A model generated the notes under the pieces. The model was not told the origin of the DNA and ran no database searches. It was given only the letters and a program-made list of their open reading frames with translations. A stretch of DNA of 64,000 bases from Puerhibacterium puerhi. GTDB taxonomy: Bacteria; Actinomycetota; Actinomycetes; Actinomycetales; Cellulomonadaceae. Of this stretch, positions 1 to 8,221 are shown one piece after another (the stretch's first letter is position 1; each line of letters opens with the position of its first letter). Made by a program: the position numbers and the translations under genes. The DNA lies in contig NZ_WUWN01000004.1 of assembly GCF_009846865.1 (NCBI RefSeq), forward strand, positions 100,223 to 164,222, in the 5' to 3' direction.

Positions 1-419
1 GCGTGCTGCTCGCCGCCACGGGCACCGGCGAGAGCCTGACCCCGTTCGCGGCCGAGCACCAGCCCTTCATGCGGCCCTCCTACCCGCACCTGACGACGCC
101 GACGCTGGTCGTCGCGGGAGGCAGCGACCGGTCCGCCCTGTCCACCCGGGGGCCGGACTGGTTCACCGACGCCTACACGCTGAGCCCCGGCGCCACCGCC
201 ATGCTGACCCTCCCCGGCGGCGAGCACTCGCTCGGCGGCATCGTCGGCCACGAGGTCGCCGAGACCACGGACCCGGACCCGGCCCGCGTCCGGATCATCC
301 AGCGGGTCACCACCGCCTTCCTGCGCACGCAGCTCGGCCTCGACGCGGCGGCGTGGCCGGCAGCGGTCGCCGACGTCGAGCGGGAGGCGGGCGCCGCCGC
401 GCGCATCAGCTCCAGGTAG
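1..419 (+). CDS. alpha/beta hydrolase, C-terminal part (5' end outside window)
   Basis: The reading frame is open from the first base, so this is the carboxy-terminal 139 or so residues of a longer protein. A strand of the form TLVVAGGSDRS followed about 30 residues later by GGEHSLGG fits the last part of an alpha/beta hydrolase fold, where the acid residue sits after a hydrophobic strand (GGSD) and the catalytic histidine in GGEHS. The nucleophile elbow lies upstream of the window. The substrate cannot be told from this part. It converges on the DUF1990 gene with a 29-base gap. Confidence 0.6.
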   Translation, partial: VLLAATGTGESLTPFAAEHQPFMRPSYPHLTTPTLVVAGGSDRSALSTRGPDWFTDAYTLSPGATAMLTLPGGEHSLGGIVGHEVAETTDPDPARVRIIQRVTTAFLRTQLGLDAAAWPAAVADVEREAGAAARISSR

Positions 420-448
420 CGGCCGCGTCGACCCCAGCCGGCCGGTCG

Positions 449-976
449 TCAGGCGTCCAGCGCGGCGACGTACCGGGACGCCATGACGTCCTGCACCCGG
501 CGCGCGACCGGTCCGCCGGCGCGCGCCAGGGCGCCGGCCGGCCGGGAGAACGACGTGACGCTGAACGTCAGGGTCCCGTCGGCCGCCTGCTCCAGGAGGA
601 ACCGCTGCTCGCCCGACTCCGGGTGGCCGGGCAGCGTCCCGTACGCGAAGCCGGCCCGCCCGGGCTCGTCGACGACGTACACCACCCGGCACGGGGCCTG
701 CAGGCGCAGGCGACCGACCCCCAGCGACAGCCGGACGACGGTGCCCGCGCCCAGCCGCCGCGCCGACGCGGCGACAGTCAGGCCCGCGGCCTCGTGGACG
801 CCCCAGGTCAGCAGCCGGTCGGCCGCCGCCCGCAGGTCGACACCGTGCAGCCGACGACTGCGGCCGTGCGCGCGGTACCCGGGCGGCGCGCCGTCCGCCG
901 TCGCCCCCACCTCCGGGTACGTGAACGGCGCCGCCTCCAGGGCGGCGACCTCGGCGGGCGGGAGCAGCGACGTCAT
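449..976 (-). CDS. DUF1990 family protein
   Basis: Protein of 175 residues. It shows the pattern of the DUF1990 (UPF0548) family: an early FTYPEVGAT stretch, a GYRAHGRSRRLH segment, LLTWGVHEAAGL, and a late FAYGTLPGHPESGEQ motif where the family has a conserved glycine-rich turn and a Glu. The biochemical role of the family is unknown. I chose ATG at 976 rather than an in-frame upstream codon because conservation begins there. It is divergent from padR, and the two share the 977-1079 spacer with its palindromes. Confidence 0.75.
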   Translation of the reverse strand: MTSLLPPAEVAALEAAPFTYPEVGATADGAPPGYRAHGRSRRLHGVDLRAAADRLLTWGVHEAAGLTVAASARRLGAGTVVRLSLGVGRLRLQAPCRVVYVVDEPGRAGFAYGTLPGHPESGEQRFLLEQAADGTLTFSVTSFSRPAGALARAGGPVARRVQDVMASRYVAALDA

Positions 977-1020
977 GGCGCGATGATGACGCACCCGCGA
1001 GAGCGTTGACAGCGACCCAC

Positions 1021-1068
1021 TTACTCCGTAACTATCGGCGCACGGCACCGCCGCTTACCCGGTAACTA
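1021..1068. promoter_or_regulatory. pair of palindromes TTAC-N3-GTAA, candidate PadR operators
   Basis: Two perfect 11-bp inverted repeats, TTACTCCGTAA at 1021-1031 and TTACCCGGTAA at 1055-1065, each followed by CTA, lie with centres 34 bp apart (just over three helical turns) directly upstream of padR. PadR proteins usually repress their own operon and a neighbouring exporter, so these are the obvious binding sites. The second copy ends 5 bases before the GGAGG ribosome binding site (1070-1074), so bound protein would cover the transcription start region. The assignment to this regulator is inference. Confidence 0.55.
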
Positions 1069-1079
1069 CGGAGGACCTG

Positions 1080-1709
1080 ATGTCGATCCGGCAGGGCATC
1101 CTCGCGCTCCTGACCGAGCGCCCCATGCACGGCTACCAGCTCCGCCAGGAGTTCGAGGCCCGCACCGGCGGCACGTGGCCGCTCAACATCGGCCAGGCGT
1201 ACACGACGCTCCAGCGCCTGCAGCGCGACGGGCTCGTGGAGCCCGTGCCCGACGACGACGCCAACGCCCCCGAGCGCTTCCGCCTCACCGCGGCGGGGGC
1301 GGCGGAGGCCTCGGCGTGGTGGACGCGGCCGGTCGAGCGCACCGCCCCCGCCCGCGACGAGCTGGCCATCAAGCTGGCGCTCGCGGTCACGGTCCCGGGC
1401 GTCGACGTCGTCGCCGTGGTGCAGCGGCAGCGCACCGAGACGCTGCGCGCGCTGCGCGACTACACACGGCTGAAGCGGGACGCCGCCCCGGAGGGCCCCG
1501 AGCTGGCCTGGTCCCTGGTCCTGGACTCGCTGATCTTCGCCGCCGAGGCCGAGGTGCGCTGGCTCGACCACGTGGAGTCCGCCGTCGCCCGCGCGGCGGT
1601 GGCGCGGGCGACCACCCGCCGGCCGGCCGCCGGCGCGGCGCAGGCGTCCGGCGACCCGACCGCAGTCGGGCACGGTGCCGCGGGCACCGGCGAGGGCGGC
1701 GCGCGGTGA
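1080..1709 (+). CDS. PadR-family transcriptional regulator
   Basis: Protein of 209 residues with the PadR winged helix at residues 1-80: ILALLTERPMHGYQL, then the recognition region with the typical Y-T-L-R-L pattern (AYTTLQRLQRDGLV) and an acidic wing (PDDDANAPER) before the YxLT-like RFRLTAAG. Residues 95-170 form the helical dimerisation region (Vir_C-like). The tail from about residue 178 is Ala/Gly-rich and probably disordered. ATG follows GGAGG by 5 bases. The stop overlaps the start of the ABC ATPase gene (GTGA), so regulator and exporter are translationally coupled. It probably represses the operon and is relieved by a drug or peptide. Confidence 0.9.
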   Translation: MSIRQGILALLTERPMHGYQLRQEFEARTGGTWPLNIGQAYTTLQRLQRDGLVEPVPDDDANAPERFRLTAAGAAEASAWWTRPVERTAPARDELAIKLALAVTVPGVDVVAVVQRQRTETLRALRDYTRLKRDAAPEGPELAWSLVLDSLIFAAEAEVRWLDHVESAVARAAVARATTRRPAAGAAQASGDPTAVGHGAAGTGEGGAR

Positions 1710-2437
1710 GCGGCCCGGCGATGCTCCGGCTGCGCCGGGTGACGCGGGTGCACGGCTACGGCGCCGCCGAGGTGCACGCGCTGCGCGGCGTCGACCTGGA
1801 CGTGGCGATGGGCGAGCTCGTCGCCGTCATGGGCCCGTCCGGCTCCGGCAAGTCGACGCTGCTGCACCTGGCCGGCGGGCTCGACACCCCGACGGCGGGC
1901 ACGGTGCACGTGGGGCGCGACGACGTCGGCGCGCTCGACGCCAAGGGCCGCGCGCGGCTGCGGCGCCGGCACGTGGGCTACGTCTTCCAGGACCTCAACC
2001 TGGTCCCGGCGCTCACGGCGCTGGAGAACGTCATGCTCCCGCTCGAGCTCGACGGGCTGTCCGCGCGGCGGGCCCGGTCGCAGGCGACGGCGGCGCTCGC
2101 CGAGGTCGGCACCGACGACCTCGCCGACAGGTTCCCCGACGACATGTCCGGCGGCCAGGCGCAGCGGGTGGCCATCGCCCGCGCGCTCGTCGGGCCGCGC
2201 CGGCTCGTGCTGGCGGACGAGCCGACCGGCGCGCTGGACTCCGTCACCGGCGAGGCGGTCATGCGGGTGCTGCGCGCCCGGGTCGACGCCGGTGCCGCGG
2301 GCCTGCTGGTCACGCACGACGCGCGGCACGCCGCGTGGGCCGACCGGATCGTGTTCCTGCGCGACGGCCTGGTGGTCGACTCCACGGGCGCCGACCCCGG
2401 GCCGGACCACCTGCTGTCCGGCGCGGTGCGCGCGTGA
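1706..2437 (+). CDS. ABC transporter ATP-binding protein (MacB/LolD/BceA type)
   Basis: Protein of 243 residues with a complete nucleotide-binding domain: Walker A GPSGSGKST near residue 44, Q-loop in YVFQDLNLVP, signature MSGGQAQRVAIARAL, Walker B LVLADEPTGALD and switch histidine in LLVTHDARH. The FQDLNL and DEPTGALDS forms are those of the MacB/BceA group that partners FtsX-type permeases. GTG at 1706 overlaps the padR stop; an ATG 15 bases later is the alternative start. The gene stop overlaps the permease start in the same way, so the three genes form one coupled operon. Confidence 0.92.
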   Translation: MSGPAMLRLRRVTRVHGYGAAEVHALRGVDLDVAMGELVAVMGPSGSGKSTLLHLAGGLDTPTAGTVHVGRDDVGALDAKGRARLRRRHVGYVFQDLNLVPALTALENVMLPLELDGLSARRARSQATAALAEVGTDDLADRFPDDMSGGQAQRVAIARALVGPRRLVLADEPTGALDSVTGEAVMRVLRARVDAGAAGLLVTHDARHAAWADRIVFLRDGLVVDSTGADPGPDHLLSGAVRA

Positions 2438-5184
2438 GCGGGCGGCTGGCCCGCTGGCGCGGGCGGTGGCGGGTGGCGCTGCGCCACGGCGCCCGCGACG
2501 CCCGCCGGCACAAGGGCCGCACCACGCTGGTGGCGACGATGGTGGCGCTGCCGGTGCTCGTGGGCACGTTCGCGACGACGGCCCTGTGGTCGGTGCAGGA
2601 GTCGCCCGAGCGGCGGGTCGAGACCGAGCTGGGGCCGCGGCTGCAGGCCGCGACGGACTATGCCCAGCCGGGCGTCCAGCAGAGTCCCGACCACCAGGGC
2701 ACGATGACGGGCGAGCCGGTCTCCGTGCCGTTCGCCGACGCCGAGGCCGCCGTCGGGGCCGCGCTGCCGGCGGGCGACTCGCTCGTCCGGGAGCTGCGGC
2801 GATCCGTCGTCGTGCACGGGCCCGGCCTGGAGCGCTCGACGACGGCGCTGCAGACCGACCTCGGCGACCCCGACGTCGCGGCCGCGTTCGCGCTCGTCAC
2901 CGGGCGGACGCCGCGGGCCGGCGAGGCGGCGCTGTCCGCCGCGGTCGCCGACGAGCTCGGCGTCGCGGTTGGGGACGTCGTCGCCGTCGAGCCGGACGGC
3001 GACGTCCGCGACGACACCCAGGCGGGCGACCTCGGCGAGGTCACGATCTCGGGTCTCCTGGCCCGGAGCCAGCCGGGCGCCGCCGGCCTGCTGTACCCGG
3101 CGGACGGGCCGCTGCGCCCGCCCGCGGCGGTGGGTGACGCCGAGTTCTCGCCGACCGCGGTGGCGGTCGGCTGGTTCGTGTCCGGCGATGCGCCGGTCAC
3201 CTGGGACGACGTGCTGCGCCTCAACGAGGCCGGCGCGACCGTGGTGAGCCGCGCCGTGCTGCTCGACCCGCCACCGGACGAGGCCGTGCCGCTCTTCGGG
3301 GGCGCCCCGCAGACCGACCCCGCTGAGCTGGTGCGCACCTGGGGGCCGGTCGGCGCCGTGGTGGCAGTCGCCCTGCTGGAGGCGGTGCTGCTGATCGGGC
3401 CGGCGTTCGCCGTCGGCGCGCGCCGCTCCGCCCGGTCGCTCGCCCTCGTGGCGGCCAACGGCGGGACCGCGCGGTCGCTGCGCGCGATGGTCCTGGGCAC
3501 CGGTGTGGTGATCGGCGTCGGCGCCTCGGTGCTGGGCGTGCTGCTCGGCGTCGCGGGCGCGGGGGCGCTGCTCGTGGTGCTCGACCAGAGCCTCCGCGGG
3601 CTGCGGTTCCTCACCGTCCCGTGGCTCCAGGTGCTGGGCATCCTCGTGGTCGGCGTGCTGCTGGCCACGGCGGCCGCGTGGCTCCCGGCCCGCGGCGCGT
3701 CCCGTGCCGACGTCGTCGCCGTGCTGGCGGGGCGCCGCGGCGAGACGGCGCACCGGCGGTGGCCCGCGGTCGCCGGAGCCGCCGTCGCCGTCGCCGGGTT
3801 CGCCGGCGCCGTCGCGGCGGGGCTGGCGGGGCGGCCGCTGCTCCTGGCCGGAGGCGTGGTCGTGGGCGAGCTCGGCCTGGTGCTCGCCGGCGGCGGCATC
3901 GTCGCGCTGCTCGGGCGGGTGGCCGGCCGGCTCCCGCTGGCCTGGCGGTTCGCGCTGCGGGACGCCGCCCGCCACCGGTCGCGCACGGCGCCGGCGGTCG
4001 CGGCCGTGCTGGTGGCCTGCGCGGGGGCCAGCGGCGGGCTGGTGTACTCGGCGTCGCAGGCGCTGCACGACTACCGCTCGCAGTCGGTCATGGCCGCCCC
4101 GGGGACCCTGCTCGTCGCCCCCGCGGACGTCGGCGCCCCGGACGCGCCGACGTCGCTCGAGCAAGCGCAGGTCGACGCGGTCCGTGCGCTCGTGGCCGAG
4201 GTCGCGCCGGCGGCCGGCGACCTGCGCACCATCACCGTGCTCCGCGCGCCGGCCGAGGGGCCCGTCACCACCACTGTGTTCACCGAGCCGGCCGCAGGCG
4301 TCAGCACCGGCTTCTCGAGCGGGCCGGGCGCCGTCTTCGGCCCCGTCGTGGACGACGGCTCGCTCGTCGACGTGCTCGGCATCCCCGACGCCGACGCCGC
4401 CCGCGCCGCGCTGCACGCCGGCCGTGCCGTCGTCGCGCCCGCGGACCTGTGGCCCGACGGCAGCGCCCATCTCACCGTGAGCCGGTGGGACCGAGAGGCG
4501 AGCGCCGAGGTGGGCACCGCGCGCACCTTCGACCTTCCCGCCGTCGCGGTGGGCGACCCGGCCGGCCCCACCGCCCTCGCGCTCCCCCTGGTGCCGCAGG
4601 AGCTCGTCGCCACGGCCGACGCCCCCACCGCCGTCGGCGGCCTGCTGGCCTCCCCCACCACCTCGCTCAGCACGGCCCAGGTCGAGACGCTGCAGGCGGC
4701 GCTGGACGAGCGCTTCGGCACCGACGACTGGGGATCGTGCCGGGTCTGCGCCGGCGTCGCCGAGGCGCCGGGACGGGGCGACGAGTGGTTCGCCCTGCTC
4801 CTGATCGTCGGCGGGGCCGGGCTCCTCGCCCTGGCCGCCGCGTGGATCGCCACCGCGCTGGCAGCCACCGAGTCCCGTCCCGACCTGGCGACGCTGGCCG
4901 CCGTCGGCGCCGCGCCCGGCACCCGCAAGCGGGTCGTGGCCGCCCAGGCCGGGACCGTCGCCGTCGTCGGGGCGGTGATCGGGACGGTCTCGGGCATCGC
5001 CCTGGGGGCAGCGTTCGTGCTGTACGAGCGCCACCGCTACGACCTCGTCGACCTGACGTGGAGCGTCGCCGTGCCGTGGCCGTGGCTCGGTGCCACGGTG
5101 GTGGTGCTCCCCGTGCTCGCCGTCACGGCCGCGTGGCTGGTGACCCGCTCCCGCCTCGTGCTCTCCCGGCGGCTCGCGGACTGA
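2434..5184 (+). CDS. FtsX-like ABC transporter permease
   Basis: Protein of about 916 residues. A basic amino terminus is followed by a first membrane segment (about residues 28-50), a large extracytoplasmic domain to about residue 300, three helices (300-440), further helices, a second FtsX-type block after residue 500, a second large external domain, and three carboxy-terminal helices ending in VTRSRLVLSRRLAD. This duplicated plan is typical of actinobacterial MacB/BceB-like permeases of about 800-900 residues. GTG at 2434 overlaps the ATPase stop. The likely role is export of, or resistance to, an amphipathic compound or peptide; the substrate is unknown. Confidence 0.88.
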   Translation: MSGRLARWRGRWRVALRHGARDARRHKGRTTLVATMVALPVLVGTFATTALWSVQESPERRVETELGPRLQAATDYAQPGVQQSPDHQGTMTGEPVSVPFADAEAAVGAALPAGDSLVRELRRSVVVHGPGLERSTTALQTDLGDPDVAAAFALVTGRTPRAGEAALSAAVADELGVAVGDVVAVEPDGDVRDDTQAGDLGEVTISGLLARSQPGAAGLLYPADGPLRPPAAVGDAEFSPTAVAVGWFVSGDAPVTWDDVLRLNEAGATVVSRAVLLDPPPDEAVPLFGGAPQTDPAELVRTWGPVGAVVAVALLEAVLLIGPAFAVGARRSARSLALVAANGGTARSLRAMVLGTGVVIGVGASVLGVLLGVAGAGALLVVLDQSLRGLRFLTVPWLQVLGILVVGVLLATAAAWLPARGASRADVVAVLAGRRGETAHRRWPAVAGAAVAVAGFAGAVAAGLAGRPLLLAGGVVVGELGLVLAGGGIVALLGRVAGRLPLAWRFALRDAARHRSRTAPAVAAVLVACAGASGGLVYSASQALHDYRSQSVMAAPGTLLVAPADVGAPDAPTSLEQAQVDAVRALVAEVAPAAGDLRTITVLRAPAEGPVTTTVFTEPAAGVSTGFSSGPGAVFGPVVDDGSLVDVLGIPDADAARAALHAGRAVVAPADLWPDGSAHLTVSRWDREASAEVGTARTFDLPAVAVGDPAGPTALALPLVPQELVATADAPTAVGGLLASPTTSLSTAQVETLQAALDERFGTDDWGSCRVCAGVAEAPGRGDEWFALLLIVGGAGLLALAAAWIATALAATESRPDLATLAAVGAAPGTRKRVVAAQAGTVAVVGAVIGTVSGIALGAAFVLYERHRYDLVDLTWSVAVPWPWLGATVVVLPVLAVTAAWLVTRSRLVLSRRLAD

Positions 5185-5223
5185 GCCGCCGCGAGGCGGC
5201 GTCGCCGGACGTGCCGGTGGCGG

Positions 5224-5607
5224 TCAGGTCCAGGCTGCCGCGACCGCGATGTCGGCGATCGCCGTGAAGCCGGCGACGTAGAGCAGGGGACGCAGCCGGG
5301 AGTCGGACGCGCCCGCCGCACGCAGGCGTCGCTGCTGGACGAGCGCCACGACCACCAGAGCGAGCACGACCAGTGCCAGGCCTAGCTTGACCACCATCTT
5401 CGCCTCGAGGACCGGCATATCCCCGATCCGGCGCACGGCCACGAGGGCGCAGCCGGAGGCGACCTGGACGATCGAGCCCACCAAGAGAGGCGAGAAGTCG
5501 AAGCGCTCGCGCCACGGCATCTGGAGGATGAACGACCCGACGATCGCCGCCGACCCCACGAGGTGGACGACGAGCAGAGCGATGCGGGCGATCTCGAGCG
5601 CAGACAT
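5224..5607 (-). CDS. small four-helix membrane protein under TetR control
   Basis: Protein of 127 residues with four hydrophobic segments: residues 5-25, 40-58, 68-90 and 107-125. Charged loops such as MPWRERFDF and QQRRLRAAG separate them. I do not recognise a family with certainty; it resembles short DUF2269-like or copper-resistance-like integral membrane proteins. ATG is preceded by AGGAGGAACC. It is divergent from the TetR gene, and a 14-bp element lies just upstream of the start, so it is the likely target of that regulator. It may belong to envelope stress or drug response. Confidence 0.7.
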   Translation of the reverse strand: MSALEIARIALLVVHLVGSAAIVGSFILQMPWRERFDFSPLLVGSIVQVASGCALVAVRRIGDMPVLEAKMVVKLGLALVVLALVVVALVQQRRLRAAGASDSRLRPLLYVAGFTAIADIAVAAAWT

Positions 5608-5623
5608 GGTTCCTCCTGGGGTA

Positions 5624-5673
5624 AGTGAGCATTTACTAACCGTGGTCGATGTTAGGGTGAGTGAACACTTACT
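5624..5673. promoter_or_regulatory. twin TetR-type operators in divergent promoter
   Basis: Two 14-bp imperfect palindromes of the form AGTGAnCAnTTACT lie at 5624-5637 and 5660-5673, on the same strand and 36 bp apart. One covers the -10 region of the minus-strand membrane protein gene. The other covers the expected transcription start of the TetR gene behind a -10 box TAGGGT at 5653-5658. TetR-family operators of the type AGTnA...TnACT are common, so the regulator very probably controls both promoters. Confidence 0.6.
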
Positions 5674-5692
5674 CGTCAAGCGGGAGGTTCGG

Positions 5693-6253
5693 TTGGCCGC
5701 ACGAGACCGCATCCTCGACGCCGCCGTGGAGATCATGCGCGAGCGGGGGATCGTCAAGGCCACGACGAAGGAGATCGCGCGCCATGCGGGCTGCTCGGAG
5801 GCCCTCATCTACAAGCACTTCGCCGGCAAGCAGGAGATCTTCGTCGCGGTCCTGCAGGAGCGGCTGCCACGGCCGTTCGACGCGGCACGGCCGGGCGAGG
5901 GCACCGTCGAGGAGAACCTCGTCCGGACTGTCGCCGCGCTCGTCACCTTCTTCCGCGAGGGCTTCCCGCTCGCCGCTGCGCTGTTCGGTGAGCGCGACGT
6001 GCTCGCCGTCTGGCGCGAGGAGGTCGAGGCGCGCGGCGGCGGCCCGTCCGCTCCGGGCCGCGCGATCACGACGTACCTCATGGCCGAGCAGGACCTGGGC
6101 AGAGTACCGCCCGAGGTCGACGCCCGCGCCGTCGGTGACCTCCTCGCCGGGGCCGCGCTCCACGCCGGGTTCCTGGCGGCCTTCGACGACCGGCCGGTGG
6201 GGGCTGCGGAGACGCTCGCCGGCAGCTGGGTCGCGGCGCTGCGCCTGACGTAG
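5693..6253 (+). CDS. TetR/AcrR-family transcriptional regulator
   Basis: Protein of 186 residues. Residues 3-50 form the TetR helix-turn-helix: RDRILDAAVEIMRERG, then TTKEIARHAGCSEALIYKHF, the hallmark recognition helix. The rest is a helical ligand-binding domain with no evident ligand signature. I chose TTG at 5693 because GGGAGG at 5682-5687 sits 5 bases upstream and conservation begins there; an in-frame GTG at 5657 would place the operator inside the gene. It probably represses itself and the divergent membrane protein. Confidence 0.88.
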   Translation: MAARDRILDAAVEIMRERGIVKATTKEIARHAGCSEALIYKHFAGKQEIFVAVLQERLPRPFDAARPGEGTVEENLVRTVAALVTFFREGFPLAAALFGERDVLAVWREEVEARGGGPSAPGRAITTYLMAEQDLGRVPPEVDARAVGDLLAGAALHAGFLAAFDDRPVGAAETLAGSWVAALRLT

Positions 6254-6364
6254 CCTCCCGACCCACCCCGACGCCGGTGCTTGTGCACCTCCCCCGTTCG
6301 TCCGACGATGGCCAGACCGCGCGCGGACCCGGCCGCGCGCGGACCGCACGACGGGGGCATCACG

Positions 6365-7216
6365 ATGGCGACGGACGACCGCGGGAAGGCGGAGCGGCGC
6401 CGCGCGGCTCGCGCCGACGCGCTGGCCCTCAAGCAGAAGCAGGCCGCCCGCGACCGTCGCAACCGCATCGTCACGTTCGGCCTGCTCGGGGCGGCGGTGG
6501 TCGCGCTCCTCGTCGTCTTCGTCGTCGTCCTCAGGCAGGGCACCGCGAGCTCCGACCGCTTCGAGTTCGCCGACCAGCCGCTGGCGGACGTCGCCGACGT
6601 GCCGTCGACCGCGCGGCCCGACGGGGGCATCCCCGTCGGCACCGACGGCGCCGCGGGCACCACCACCCAGGGCGCGCCCGAGCTGGGCATCTACTACGAC
6701 TACATCTGCCCCGTCTGCGGGCAGTTCGAGAAGTCCAACGGCGCGACCGTCGACACGATGATCGCCGACGGCGACGCCACCGTGGTCTTCTACCCGGTGG
6801 CGATCCTCGACCGCTCGTCCTCGGGCACCCACTACTCGACGCGCGCCGCGGCGGCGGCCGCCTGGGTCGCGGACCGAGCGCCCGAGGCGTTCGTCGACTT
6901 CCACGACGCGCTCTACGTCGACCAGCCGCTGGAGGGCACGAGGGGCCTGACGGACAAGCGCCTCGCCGACATCGCGACCAACGCCGGCGTGCCGCAGGAC
7001 GTCGCGGACGGCATCGCCGACGGCACCGCGGTGGACACGTTCGGGCAGTGGGTCACCTCCGCGACGCAGGCCGCCGCCGGCAGCTCGGCCCTGGCCAACC
7101 CGCAGACGAACCGGTTCGGCACCCCCACGCTGACGATCGACGGCACCCGCTGGGACGGCAACTGGCAGGACCCGAGCGCGCTGCCGGCGGCGGTGGCGCA
7201 GGCCGGCGGCCGGTAG
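6365..7216 (+). CDS. membrane-anchored DsbA-like thiol-disulfide protein
   Basis: Protein of 283 residues. A basic cytoplasmic head rich in Arg/Lys/Ala is followed by one membrane helix (about residues 37-60) and an extracytoplasmic thioredoxin-fold domain. The redox motif CPVC lies in IYYDYICPVCGQFEKSN near residue 118, as in DsbA_4/Thioredoxin_4 proteins. A cis-proline loop (FGTPTLTIDG) lies near residue 255. These proteins oxidise or isomerise disulfides in secreted proteins. ATG at 6365 is preceded by a G-rich stretch; the neighbours are unrelated. Confidence 0.85.
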   Translation: MATDDRGKAERRRAARADALALKQKQAARDRRNRIVTFGLLGAAVVALLVVFVVVLRQGTASSDRFEFADQPLADVADVPSTARPDGGIPVGTDGAAGTTTQGAPELGIYYDYICPVCGQFEKSNGATVDTMIADGDATVVFYPVAILDRSSSGTHYSTRAAAAAAWVADRAPEAFVDFHDALYVDQPLEGTRGLTDKRLADIATNAGVPQDVADGIADGTAVDTFGQWVTSATQAAAGSSALANPQTNRFGTPTLTIDGTRWDGNWQDPSALPAAVAQAGGR

Positions 7217-7280
7217 TCGGCGACGCGTCGCCCCAGGCAGAGCCCTTCCGGCGGCCCCGCATCACCGGTACGGTCGCGGC

Positions 7281-7418
7281 ATGAGCACGCAGAGGTCCGC
7301 CGCGGCGCGGCGTCGAGAGCTGTGGTGGATCGTCGGCACCGTCGCCGCCGTCCTGCTGCTCGCTCAGGCGGTGGTGATCGCGATGCCGTTCCTGACGTCG
7401 CTCGGCGCCGACCTGTGA
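7281..7418 (+). CDS. small single-pass membrane protein
   Basis: A 45-residue frame, MSTQRSAAARRRELWWIVG at the start, then one strongly hydrophobic helix (about residues 16-37) and a short outer tail ending GADL. A -10 box TACGGT at 7269-7274 lies 6 bases before the ATG, the spacing expected of a leaderless actinobacterial transcript, which supports a real gene. No function can be given. Its stop TGACCGC pairs with GCGGTCA at 7442-7448, a weak hairpin over the two convergent stop codons. Confidence 0.5.
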   Translation: MSTQRSAAARRRELWWIVGTVAAVLLLAQAVVIAMPFLTSLGADL

Positions 7419-7445
7419 CCGCAGGCCGCTGACCCGCCGCCGCGG

Positions 7446-8156
7446 TCAGTCGACGGGGCGCAGCAGGTCGGGGCCGTTGTTGCGCACGTTCCCGACGGCG
7501 GTGCCGACCTTGATCGGCGCCAGGTGCGGCTCGGGGACCTGGGCCAGGAGAGCGTCGACCTGCTCGGCGTCGGTGAGCCCCGGGTCGAGCCAGGCGTCCC
7601 ACAGGTCCTCGGGCAGCAGCAGCGGCGAGCGGTCGTGGATGTGCCCGAGCGTGTCGGTGGCGTCGGTGGTGATCACGGTGAACGACCACAGCCACCGGTC
7701 CGGGGCGTCGTCGGCCTTGGCCGGGTCGCGCCACAGCTCGTACAGCCCCGCGGCGGCCAGCGGCGCGCCGTCGGGGTCGGTCAGGTAGTACGGCTGCTTG
7801 CGGCCCTTGCCGGACTCCGGCGCCTGCCACTCGTAGTAGCCGTCCATCGGCACGATCAGGCGCCTGCGGGTGGCCGCCCGGCGGAACGCCGGCTTCTCGG
7901 TGATGGTCTCGACCCGCGCGTTGATCATCCGCGCGCCGATCTTGGTGTCCTTGGCCCACGACGGCACGAGGCCCCAGTGCAGCGTGCGCAGCTGGCGGGC
8001 CACGTGACCGGACTCCTCGCGCTCGAGCACCGCGCGCACGTCCTGGGTGGGGGCCACGTTCCAGGACGGGCCCAGCTCCTCGCCGACCAGCTCCGCGATG
8101 CGGAACTGGTCGGCGATCTCCTGGTCGCGCCGGGCGTTGGCGTACCTGCCGCACAT
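7446..8156 (-). CDS. SRAP domain protein (HMCES/YedK, abasic-site crosslinker)
   Basis: Protein of 236 residues beginning MCGRYAN. After removal of Met, Cys2 is the catalytic residue that forms a thiazolidine crosslink to abasic sites in single-stranded DNA. Other family landmarks are present: WNVAPTQ (Asn), ARVETITEKPAFR, GYYEWQ (Glu), and HIHDRSPLLL (His), followed by a late NVRNNGPDL. The length is normal. It stands alone as a replication-damage shield; no LexA box was recognised upstream. A -10-like CAGACT lies 7 bases before the ATG, so the transcript may be leaderless. Confidence 0.95.
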   Translation of the reverse strand: MCGRYANARRDQEIADQFRIAELVGEELGPSWNVAPTQDVRAVLEREESGHVARQLRTLHWGLVPSWAKDTKIGARMINARVETITEKPAFRRAATRRRLIVPMDGYYEWQAPESGKGRKQPYYLTDPDGAPLAAAGLYELWRDPAKADDAPDRWLWSFTVITTDATDTLGHIHDRSPLLLPEDLWDAWLDPGLTDAEQVDALLAQVPEPHLAPIKVGTAVGNVRNNGPDLLRPVD

Positions 8157-8221
8157 GGGCGCCAGTCTGGCCGCCTCGCGGGCGGCTGGCGAGCGCGGCG
8201 CCCGAGCACGCGCCGCACGGC

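Noticed and set aside
1978..5034. Long open frame of over 1000 codons antisense to the FtsX-like permease
   Set aside because: It is a shadow caused by GC-rich third codon positions; the composition is Arg/Gly/Gln/His-rich without any domain, and the sense gene is clearly real.
7416..7448. TGACCGC...GCGGTCA inverted repeat as terminator
   Set aside because: The stem is only 7 bp, the loop is long, and it overlaps both stop codons; I keep it only as a remark.
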